A stretch of 64,000 nt of DNA from Brienomyrus brachyistius (lineage: Eukaryota > Chordata > Actinopteri > Osteoglossiformes > Mormyridae): assembly GCF_023856365.1 (NCBI RefSeq), contig NC_064538.1, positions 3,985,832 through 4,049,831 of the forward strand, given 5' to 3'. The position numbers and the translations under genes were made by a program. Shown here piece by piece: positions 49,721 to 59,737 of this stretch. The notes below the pieces were generated by a model. It worked only from the letters and a program-made list of their open reading frames with translations. It had not been told where the DNA came from and did not search any database. The stretch's first letter is position 1; each line of letters opens with the position of its first letter.

Positions 49721-50735
49721 CTGGGCTCCTCCTTATTTTTCTCCAGTTAACCTAATGTCGTGTCAATTTTGATACCAGTATCAGAAACAAACATGTAGAC
49801 TAAGTTAAACAACAATAGTAATTGAAATAAATGCTAAAAATTATGAACATGATAGAATTATGGTGGCAGAAACATTAAAGGTCTAAAATCAAATTATGTT
49901 TGTAGGGAGGAAAACGTATATTCAATAATCCTATATACATATCCCACGTACATTTAATCTGGCAGCGGATAAACTTCCTATGTAACTTGACAAGATGAGG
50001 ATACCGGCACGAGATACCCTTTGCTCCAGTTCAGCTATTGAAAATAAACATCATGACAAGAGACTGGATGAAACAATTTCATTTTAAAACCTTTAACAGC
50101 ATATAAAAACGTCCGCTTTGATTGGGTCGATACTCTAGTTATCAAGCATAATAGAAGTGCAACATAAAAAAGTTCGAGTCAAACAAGATGAGGAGAAAAC
50201 AAGGTGCAAGATATATTTCGGTTACGCGTGTGATTTCAGCAATATATATAGTTCACAGATTCTTCTGGGTAAATTTGAATAAGATCATCTATCGGTACAC
50301 ATTATTGAAAGTCAAATTCGAGGAATGAATTGTCCCGTACAAATAATCCCCCCTAACCGCTAAACAGCTCGCTTGTTGGTTATATGAAGCTAAACAAAGA
50401 ATAATGCGAAAGAGCGGAAGGAAACGTCAAACAATGAGACCCCTTTAATTCGATAAACACCGAATTAAGCACTTTACGGGTTGCACGCAGGAGGAAGTGT
50501 CGCCGAATTGCTAAATGTGGAGAAATACGCCGTCACTCTGGTCTTCGGGCAAAAAAATATGTATATATTGTTTTGTTTCGCTATATAGCTGTTAGCCACT
50601 CCGTTTTAAAAAACATATACACCGCATAATATCTTGTTATAACGAATCGGTCTACCCTGCACCACAGAGTGCTTTTTTTGGCTTATCAGAAAAAAATAAC
50701 AGAAACTGAACAGCTACCTGTATGTTCTCCTAAAG

Positions 50736-50981
50736 ATGGGGAGAAAAAAGAAGACATTGCACGACTATGCTGCCGAGTTCAGCGATCTGGGAGTTAAGAG
50801 GCAGCTGGTGGAGCAGCACAACTCCGGAGAAAGGACCGTATTGGAAATACTGTACTGTAAATCATGCGAGATCCCGGTGAGAGTCCGCAGAGACCGGATA
50901 CTCGAGCACCTGGCTTCGGCCAGACATTTCAGGAACAGACGACTCGCAAAGCTGTGGGACCGCAAGCCCAGTCACCTGTAA
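50736..50981 (+). CDS. Small C2-H2 finger protein, CGGBP1-like (copy 1)
   Basis: ATG opens an 81-codon frame starting MGRKKKTLHDYAAEF. Residues about 41-62 form a single finger C-x2-C-x13-H-x5-H (CKSC ... HLASARH), followed by a very basic stretch (RNRRLAKLWDRKPSHL). The spacing is like the hAT/BED-type finger kept in CGGBP1 and its fish relatives, which bind GC-rich repeats in the nucleus; this family assignment is a resemblance, not a proven homology. The sequence at the end, CACCT/GTAAGT, is a perfect splice donor, so this may be a first coding exon (50736-50977, phase 2) whose next exon I could not identify. Alternatively it is a complete 81-aa protein ending in TAA. An almost identical copy lies at 52978. 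Confidence 0.6.
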   Translation: MGRKKKTLHDYAAEFSDLGVKRQLVEQHNSGERTVLEILYCKSCEIPVRVRRDRILEHLASARHFRNRRLAKLWDRKPSHL

Positions 50982-52225
50982 GTACTGGTTTCACAAAAGC
51001 CTAACAAGGCGAAGCTTCGCCGCCGGAGCTATGAGCGCTCCTCGTCCGTGCCTCTGTCAGGGTCTTTGGATCGCCAAAGTAAAGGCGACTGGCCCTGATT
51101 AGCTTGCTAACATCTGTTAGCTGCGATGATGAACGCAAAACCATTTTATTATCTAAGACATTAAGACGTCCCCGACCGTTAAGTGGCCAGGCGGCTGGCT
51201 TAGCTGCCCATAACTGCCTTATGGGTGGTACAGTGACAAAACGAAGAGGCGGTAGATAAGTACAGATCTAAGTTCACCGTCGTGCAGTGAATAGTTAAGC
51301 TAGCTTGCTTTGTGTTTGATTCTTTGCCATCGTCAATGTAGCCAAGCATCCAGCACGTGCAACTTTTCCAGTGATACATCGTAGCGTGATAATCGTAAAC
51401 GATGCTTGTAGCAAATGTCAATTAACCAGAGTCAATGTTACTAAATTGCCGGAAAGGATCAAAATTTAAACGTTTATTTTTTAATTTACTTAAGTTACTT
51501 TAAAAAAAGCAGTGTATTCAGCCCCTGTCTATTTTCTTTCTGCTGCAACGCAGCGTTTTTAATTAAATTAATTGCTGTCAATTATGTCACAAGTCTCCGT
51601 TAGGAGGGTTTTTTAGGCATATGCTTTTTGCACCCAGATGTCAGTAACCAGCAATGCTATTTGCACCCGGGTGGGTATAGCAGGCAGATGTTATTGGCAC
51701 CCAGGTGTGAGTAAACCAATAATGCTCTTCCACAGAAAGTTACAAGGCTAATGACACTGAATCTGCACAGGTTGTTATTGCAGAAAATCCTTCCCCATGT
51801 ATTACACACAAGACAGGAATTCTACCTCATTCTGAGAATTGAATTCCAAGTGTAGCTGGTGCTAATGCTAGTTGGCAAAATTACTGAGTGGCTTCGGCAA
51901 GCTAACTATTGCTAAAACAAGTGTACAATTTGTGTTTAATATACCCTAACTTTTATATTTGTATGCCACTCCGGCGCCTTCAGCGCCTGAAATTAAGTGG
52001 TGCAGCCATGGGTCCTACAGGGCCAAAGTCAGGATTTGAAAAATAAAACGAAACCTGTTGCTATATACAAGAAACTAGGTATATTGCTGTTTTAATTAAG
52101 TTACACCAACTGGATTGTTTTGATGTCGGATGTTGAGTATCCTCTGCCACGCAAAACACGTTTTATGGATACAGGTCTGGCCACATCCTTTCCCTTGTCT
52201 GTGACTTTAAACTAGAACACTTATT

Positions 52226-52226
<1 letters not shown>

Positions 52227-52298
<72 letters not shown>
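52227..52298 (+). repeat. (GT)n microsatellite between finger-gene copies
   Basis: About 36 uninterrupted GT units. Confidence 0.95.
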
Positions 52299-52303
<5 letters not shown>

Positions 52304-52977
52304 GAGAAATAGAAACCTTCATCATGGACAGAGTACACATATTTCACATGTTTCATACAATTGCCTTCACTCGAGACGCTACCCCAAGTAACTGTTCTGA
52401 ACGTTTCTTATAGATAACGTCAAAACGATTATTGCTTTGTCTTACCAAATGGTATGCTGCCTGCCAGTTCTCACACAAGCCTGGTACGCTGCTGCCAGCG
52501 TCTGTAAATTCCAGTTGCTGTCGGTGAAGGAGGGCTGATGCTGGGGGCTGGGCTCGCGCGCGCTCTCCCACGACTCTCCGGAGACCCTATAAGTCTCAGC
52601 TGTATTAAGCAGCACTCGTCTCGGATAAGAAGTTTTCAGTTGCTGATTTTTTTTTTAACCAGTTGTATTTAGCACCGATTTTCCCCCCAGATCTAAAAAA
52701 TGACCGATGTCCAGACTTCGGTGACCTCATAGCTGGCTATGGACATGCATGCAACAGAGTGTTTTCGTTTTTTTTTTTTCTGGAGTCAGAGGGCGGGGAG
52801 TGAGGAGGCCGGGTGTAAATAGCCGAATAGATGTCGTGCGTCTATTTTCACCAGGGTGCAAATAGACACTCCGTATCTTATAACGAATCAGTCTACCCTG
52901 CACTACAGAGTGCAAAAAAGGGCTTATCAGGAAAAAGATAATAGAAACTGAACAGCCACATATATGCTCTCCCAAGG

Positions 52978-53223
52978 ATGGGGAGAAAAAAGAAGACATT
53001 GCACGACTATGCTGCCGAGTTCAACGATCTGGGAGTTAAGAGGCAGCTGGTGGAGCAGCACAACTCCGGAGAAAGGACCGTACTGGAAATACTGTACTGT
53101 AAATCATGCGAGATCCCGGTGAGAGTCCGCAGAGACCGGATACTCGAGCACCTGGCTTCGGCCAGACATTTCAGGAACAGACGACTCGCAAAGCTGTGGG
53201 ACCGCAAGCCCAGTCACCTGTAA
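52978..53223 (+). CDS. Small C2-H2 finger protein, CGGBP1-like (copy 2)
   Basis: Tandem copy of the frame at 50736: only two base differences in 246 bp, one silent (ATTG to ACTG) and one changing Ser17 to Asn. The same finger (CKSC ... HLASARH), the same basic tail, and the same CACCT/GTAAGT donor at the end (possible exon 52978-53219). The upstream 110 bp are also recognisably shared, but the downstream sequence diverges at once. A possible downstream exon at 54775 would, in the required phase, add about 36 codons before a stop (start LIRVCGVCH); this is weak. The two copies could be separate genes or alternative first exons of one gene. Confidence 0.6.
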   Translation: MGRKKKTLHDYAAEFNDLGVKRQLVEQHNSGERTVLEILYCKSCEIPVRVRRDRILEHLASARHFRNRRLAKLWDRKPSHL

Positions 53224-54408
53224 GTAGGGCTGCCATACGGGATTGTTCCGTATTGTAATATAAAATGCTGGGTCTTGTATTGAATTGACAAGGGACGCGA
53301 ATTGTTCATGTATACAATAGCTCTGCAAAGAGGAGATAATATCGTACAATAAGTATAGTTAAGTGAATAAGTTAAATTTATGTGGTGAGCTGACGTTAGT
53401 TACCGACAAGCTCCGTACGCTGTGTGATCATACGTCACGTCACGGTCATCGTTACCTTGAACACCTGCGGGATGTGCCCTCCTCCCCCCCCAATGTGTTC
53501 CAGATTTTAACCATATCGGTCTCAGTCGTCTGTGCTAGTTTATATCGTTGAGATTTTCGTTTGTGCTGCTTTAGTTACTGAGATATAAATGTTTGTTTAC
53601 ATGGTGTTGACGTAAACGTTTATTAACTTCCCTCAGTTAATTATTTTTGAAAGTTCATTCAGCCTCTGTCTATTTTACATATAAATTTGTGTTACTTATG
53701 GTTTGGCTCTTTTTTTGCTATACAATGTTGAAAATTACATGAATTTTTGTTAAATATGTCACAGGTTTCGGTTGAGGGTTTTATTTTGGCAGATGCCTTT
53801 TGCATCCCGGTGTCAGTAGCCACCCGAGGCAGACAGCCAAAATGACTCTTTGCACCCAGGTGTGTATAGCAAGCAGATGCTATTTGCACTTAACAATGTA
53901 GTTCCACTAAAATCCCCTGGAAAATGCAATTGAATTCACACAGTTTTTTTTATTGCACCCTAATCTAAATTCTAAATTTCCTCTCCATGTGCAACACATA
54001 AAAGGGAAATTCCCCCTGTAGCAAGCGTTCACACTTGTTGAAAAGATTGCTGTGTGCCTTTGGCTAGCTAACTATTGCTAAAACAAGGCTACATTTCATG
54101 TTTAATGGACCCCACCTTTTATACTTGCATCTCACTTTGCCTCCTTTAGCCACTGAAGGGATGTTCAACTATGCATGCAATGCAGAGTTTACGTCTTTTG
54201 TGGAACTGGGGTGCAGGGACTGAGAAGGCCTGGTGTAAATAGCTGAATAGATGCCATGTATCATTTTTTCCCCTGCAGTGTCTATTTGCACCCGGCCTCC
54301 TCAGTTCCCTCCTCCAGGTTCCACAAAAAGTTCCATCAAAACACTGTGATGGATGCATGGTTGCATGTCACTTCAGTGGCCGAAGGCTCCAAAATGGGAT
54401 CCATATGC

Positions 54409-54640
54409 AGTCAGTCAGTCAGTCAGTCAGTCAGTCAGTCAGTCAGTCAGTCAGTCAGTCAGTCACTGTCAATCAGTCAGTCAGTCTATCAATCAGTCAG
54501 TCAGTCTATCAATCAGTCAGTCAGTCAGTCAGTCTATCAATCAGTCAGTCAGTCAGTCAGTCTATCAATCAGTCAGTCAGTCTATCAATCAGTCAGTCAG
54601 TCTATCAATCAGTCAGTCAGTCTATCAATCAGTCAATCAA
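54409..54640 (+). repeat. (AGTC)n tract with TATCAATC variants
   Basis: Starts as pure AGTC, then alternates AGTC runs with CTATCAATC to give a higher-order period of about 20 to 28 bp. Because AGTC contains no stop in any reading phase, all three plus frames are open; these are not genes. Confidence 0.95.
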
Positions 54641-55170
54641 AGATACAAATATAAAAGGCATAATAATAATGATAATTAATAATAACAGCAATAGTAACAG
54701 CAATAATAACACAACACTGTTGGCTACTGACACCTGGGTGCTAAAAGCATCTGCCTTTTAATCTCTTGCACAGAATCAGAGTATGTGGCGTTTGTCACAT
54801 TTTTACTGATGAAAAACACTCACTGTATTCAAGTCAAAGGAGCCTTTGGGGTAATAGTACTGCTTCGTATGGATGTTAAGGACGTGAACTTCTGGGTGGA
54901 GATTTTAGGTAGGATGCCTGAGGAGAGAGTATAATGTACTTTACTATAATGTACTTCAGGGAGGTACTTCAGCTGAATTACTCCAGCATATTAATACATC
55001 ACTTTGTATTTGACTCAACCAAGTAATTTAGGGTGCAAGACACGCTAATGCTTTCTAGGTGGGGAATGGGGGTGGGGGGGTGGGTTGTGGTTTGTTTATT
55101 GTTTTGTGCCAAGTCCGCCAGCACTAAGGCTGCCCTTCTCCATCGTCTCTGCCTATCACAGAAAGCTCAG

Positions 55171-55401
55171 CTTCTGTAATCTGCATCGCGGCTTCCGTAA
55201 TCTGCACCGCGGCTTCTGTAATCTGCACCGCGGCTTCTGTAATCTGCATCGTGGCTTCTGTAATCTGCATCGCGGCTTCTGTAATCTGCATCGCGGCTTC
55301 CGTAATCTGCATCGCGGCTTCTGTAATCTGCAGCGTGGCTTCTGTAATCTGCACCACGACTTCTGTAATCTGCATCGTAACTTCTGTAAACTGCACCGTG
55401 A
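55171..55401 (+). repeat. 21-bp minisatellite, 11 units
   Basis: Unit CTTCTGTAATCTGCATCGCG plus G, start positions every 21 bp from 55171 to 55381, with CAT/CAC and CGCGG/CGTGG variants. The period is a multiple of three, so long frames stay open on both strands. Confidence 0.95.
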
Positions 55402-55615
55402 CTCCCGAATCCTAGAAAACGAAAGTGACTTATTGTTAGGTACCTGCATCTTTTTTTTTCATCGCCTGGTCAGAAAACTTAGGGATTCTTCGAGGAATCG
55501 CTGCTTTGAATAGCAGGCGTGGCTGTGCACGGCATTGATGAATGATTAAACTTATTAGTTACCTTCCATAAAATGTACATTTTTAAAATATATTCTATTC
55601 AGCCATTACTTATAC

Positions 55616-55826
55616 CAGTGGTTCCAGTGGTTCTCAAACTCTGTCCTTGGGCCCCACTGCCCTGCTTGTTTTCCAGTTATCCCTGCCCTACACACAAGTC
55701 CCAGCTGTCTTTCAGCTTCTGATTGACTGAACACATCTGATCCAGGTAATCAGCAGTGTGTATGGGAGGGATAGCTGGAAAACAAGCAGGGCAGTGGGTC
55801 CCGAGGACCTAGTTTGAGAACCACTG
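55616..55826. mobile_element. hAT MITE with perfect 8-bp target-site duplication
   Basis: 211 bp. Ends CAGTGGTTC ... GAGAACCACTG; flanked by ACTTATAC at 55608-55615 and 55827-55834. The inner arms CCCACTGCCCTGCTTG / CAAGCAGGGCAGTGGG pair. The left end carries a 9-bp tandem repeat of the terminus (CAGTGGTTC twice). Confidence 0.92.
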
Positions 55827-55877
55827 ACTTATACTAATGTAAACTGGAAATTGTTTATTGAGCAGCTATGTTAATGG

Positions 55878-55891
55878 CCACTAGATGGCGA
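55878..55891 (+). promoter_or_regulatory. CTCF core motif match
   Basis: Plus strand CCACTAGATGGCGA fits CCASYAGRKGGCRS at 13 of 14 positions. Between the finger-gene duplication and the oxidoreductase-like gene. Confidence 0.4.
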
Positions 55892-56824
55892 TAAAACATA
55901 ATATTCAGTTAAATAATCCCTCCATCAATCCATCTGCTTTTCAGAACTCATCCATACAGGGTTACAGCGTCTATTAAATATTTTCTTTAAAAATATTGTT
56001 GATTTTAAAGAACTAAACATTTACTGTATTAAAAAATGTAACTTTTTTGATTTATAGAAATAATGAAATTTGGCAATGTAAATAAATGACATTGGAAGAT
56101 TCAAGACTTTAGTACTTTGGACAGTTGATAAAATAGAGCGATTTATCATTTGCTTGCATTCCTCACATTTTGTTTAGATCAGGGATCATCTGGCTTTATT
56201 GTTCCAGTTAGTAGTTGATTCCGTTTTTTGTATGCACCAAGAAAACGTATCTGATACTGATGCAAAGTGATTTTAAATGATTACTCATTATTACTCATAA
56301 TTCAATAATAATTTAATAAATAAATTCACCTTAAGTTCCTTTTTAAGGGTGTTAGAGTATGACTTTTACAGGGAGGAGAATTGACTGTCGGGTACAACTT
56401 AACCTGTATGCTTCCTTATGCTCAGTCGACTGTATTTGTTAAGTAGTTGCAGGTCTTTTATGTTATTGCAGCACATTTTATGACATATATGTCAGTCAAG
56501 TATGAAATACAGTGTGTACTGAAATTGACAGAATCCATGTTGTATTTTGAGGAAGTTTTAAAACTTGGTTTCCGTTCCATGAGCCGTTCCATCATCTTCG
56601 TGATGTTTCTGCTTCTCCTCTGTCTTCTCTTTAACATTTTAGTTGGCCTGGTGCATTTAAGAACTCAGAATGCACTGTAATGCACTGGATTACCTTCTCG
56701 TTGCGATGCCTTCTTATGAGATCATCGTGGTTTTCATGCTGGTTCCATGCCCTCGTCTGAATGGCGCCTCATCCGCTTCCATCCACGGAGAGTCACAGAA
56801 GACCTTCTTGTTGGTTCTTCATAG

Positions 56825-59651
56825 GTCACCAGAAGTGGAGGCACCGCCAGGTTCGCCGGGGGAGTCGGACTCCACGTCTCCTCTGGCCTTGCAGTCCAAG
56901 CTCATCTTGGCTGGGAACTGCTGCTCCTCTTCCAGCCTGGTGTCCCGCTCCTGTCCCCCCTCTCAGTCAGCTTCTGGGGTTTGCTCTGGTGGGAGCCCCA
57001 AGGGGAAGGGTGTGGTCACCCCATCGGTCTCCGCCCCCCGGACTTGTGGCTTGGGGCTTCAGGCATCGGGCCCAAGGCCCCGGCTGCTGCCCCCGGATGT
57101 GGCCCGGCCTGCTTTCGGGGGATGGAAGCCAGGTGGCTTTGGTACCGGACTGGCAGTGTTCGGCGCTGGATCTGGCAGCACAGCCCTGTGCCGCAGCCTG
57201 CTGGAGGAGAGCCGCTGCCAGCTGTTGTATGTGGTGGATGACCAGCGCCGGGAAGTGGAAGGTCTCTTCAGCCAGGAGCGACTGGCCCACACCATGCTGC
57301 TGCGCGCCGCGGATGCAGACGTCGTGCTGAGTGACCCGCGGTAGGTCAGGAACTGAGAGTGAGCTGTGGGTTATCTGAGGTCGCCTCTGCCTGATTGGCT
57401 GTTTGCTGCTAAGCCTGATTGGCCGTCTGAAGTTGGGCCATGCTGATTGGCTGTTTGGGCTACTGCCTGACTTAACATCAGGTTAATTACCCTCACGACC
57501 ATGTGCATAAACATAAATGACCTCACATTGTATGAAAAAGTGTTGTTATATACTGAATTATACTGTTGGAAACACATCTTCTGGGTATATACTATAAACC
57601 TGCATGACTTCATAAGCGTCATATTCAGTAAAACCAAATTTGGTTGAAATTAGCTGTTAGTATGCCTAGACTCTAATGAAAGCGGTGCGATTGAAAAGAG
57701 AAATCTTACCCAAGTTAGACTCACCACAAAAGTTAGGTAGATATATTATTTTGGTCTCCAGTGGAGAAATTCCTATTATTCCTTATTTGTTTTTATAATC
57801 ATCAACCAGTGATTAATTGACCATTGATACATCTAAGTGTTGCTTAAAGATGATTACCTCTGGTTGGTTGGCGCCCCATCCTAGGATGTTCCCTGTCTTG
57901 CGTCCATAGCTTTCTGGGTGTTCTCTGGACCCCCCGCAACCCTGAATAGGACCAGCGGTTTCAGAAAATGGATGGATGATAGAACGTCAGGATTTGTCTG
58001 TTATAGATCAGGGGCGTCTTTGGTGTTCATTAGCTTCAATTGCTAAGCTAAGATGAGGTTTATCTGCTCCTCTTCCAGGGTTACAGGAGTCATCGTCTGC
58101 TCTCCACCGAACGAGGCCTCGGCAATTGTCCTTCGTGCCTTACGTGCAGGTTCATCCCTTCGAAACATTTCAAAAACTAATTTTCTCAGCATTGGAAAGT
58201 ATCTCGGACAGAAATGCATCCTACATATTATGTGAGGTCATTCAGGCGTGTTGCGTTTTGCAGGAAAAGGTGTGTTTTGCGAAAGGCTGCCCAGTTTAGA
58301 CAGGAACATCGCCGAGTCTTGTTTCGACGAAGCGGACCGGCGAGGAAGACCACTTGTGTGCGGCTTTTACAAGTACGTCTCCTGTTCTGCTCAGCCTTGA
58401 AGCACGAACGGACGTTTCCAGAAGCCCATGTCTGCTATGGCTTAGAGCGAACATCTGCCTTGTGTGTTTGCTGTAGACGCTTTGACCCAGCCCTGCAGTA
58501 CTTATACAAGCGAGTGAATGAGAACGACAGTCTTGGTAGGATACAGAAGATTTCAGCTGTGAGTCGCCTGTATCCTCAGCCCTCTGTCGCCGCTATCAGA
58601 TCATCTGGTATGAATCTTATATTTCTATATGGTCACGTTTCCCAAAGAGTCTGAATACAGGTCAGATATAGGACTTTGTATATTCTCTATGCATTACAGC
58701 ACTGGCTTCCGCTGTGAGATCAGTTATTATGTAATCAGACAATAATGATTTTACTTGTGGTCCCTCGTGGTGTTGTTGGACATTGATGTATGTACTGTCG
58801 AGCGCACCTGACGGGTGTGTTCCTGTTTTGTCATTCGCTGTAGGCGGAATCTTTCACGGAGTGGCTGTGCATGACATCGACATCATCTGCTGGATGCTGG
58901 GGGAGACGATCCCAGACACCGTCTTTTCGCTGGGCCATGCGTTCTGTGCAGGTGCAAAGCCGGAACCTTCTGCCGTGACCTGTAGACGCTCCGCTACGCT
59001 CTGCGATTTTTGAGTGTCGTCTCGTCACTGTGTGTGAAGCCATCAGTGTGTGGAATTGGACAGACGCGTCACTCTTAGTGGCTGTTTCTTAAGCAAGAAA
59101 TCGTAGGTAGTACTTGGATGTACTGCTGTTTTCATGGAAATATTTTTCTACATTTTCTCTGTTTAGCTGGTGATCAAAGCAAGATGCAGGGTCAGACACT
59201 CCCTGGGACAATTTGGTGGGTGGGTGGGTGGGTGGGTGGGGGGGGTGTTAAGGCTTGTGCTCAAGGGCCCAATGGTGAAGCTACTCTGCTAATCATGGCA
59301 TTTGAAGCAGTGACCTTCCAATCGCAAGATCAGCGTTCTGACCCGCTGAGCCACACATCACCTGGGCGTGTAGTACAAGTGCTGAGTGGCTCGCGCATCT
59401 TCTTGCGGGCCTCCGAATGAAAACATGCACGAGAGTCAATGCAGCGAAACACCGCAGGGTGAAGTAGGGCAGTCTGCTGACGCCGGGTGAGCAGACTGAC
59501 CCGCCGTGGTCTCTCTCCGCAGAGCTGGCTTCCCTCAATGACGCCGATGCTGTTTCTGTCAGCATGAAGTTCCCCAGTGGCGCCATCGCATCCCTGGACG
59601 TGAGCCAGCACTGCAACAAGAGCTGCGACCAGAGACTCGAAGTGCGTGCAC

Positions 59652-59737
<86 letters not shown>

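Larger units (their letters stand above)
47692..50735. other. rer1 5' region and spacer to the finger-gene duplication
   Basis: Divergent arrangement: rer1 reads left, the finger ORF reads right. CpG-rich sequence near 49022-49140 is the likely rer1 promoter; an antisense SINE lies at 49513-49720. No coding exon seen. Confidence 0.5.
50617..54320 (+). repeat. Tandem segmental duplication, two full units and a third partial one
   Basis: Unit 1 (about 50617-52010) and unit 2 (about 52866-54150) share the 5' flank (for example TATAACGAATC-GTCTACCCTGCA), the finger ORF, and scattered downstream blocks (AAGCTAACTATTGCTAAAACAAG and TTTGCACCC-type pieces). A third, truncated piece (about 54160-54310) repeats the segment just before unit 2 (52740-52850: GTGTAAATAGC-GAATAGATG), after which the (AGTC)n tract begins. 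Boundaries are approximate. Confidence 0.65.

Noticed and set aside
52231..52413. Cys-Val repeat frame
   Set aside because: Translation of a (GT)n microsatellite.
54256..54761. Three overlapping long plus-strand frames rich in SVSQ repeats
   Set aside because: They are the (AGTC)n tract, which has no stop codon in any frame.
55085..55513. 142-codon plus frame and two long minus frames with seven-residue repeats
   Set aside because: Artefact of the 21-bp minisatellite; no splice or start context and no recognisable domain.
56447..56680. 77-codon frame with a hydrophobic segment just upstream of the oxidoreductase-like gene
   Set aside because: Could look like a membrane microprotein, but it has no homology I recognise and no supporting signals.
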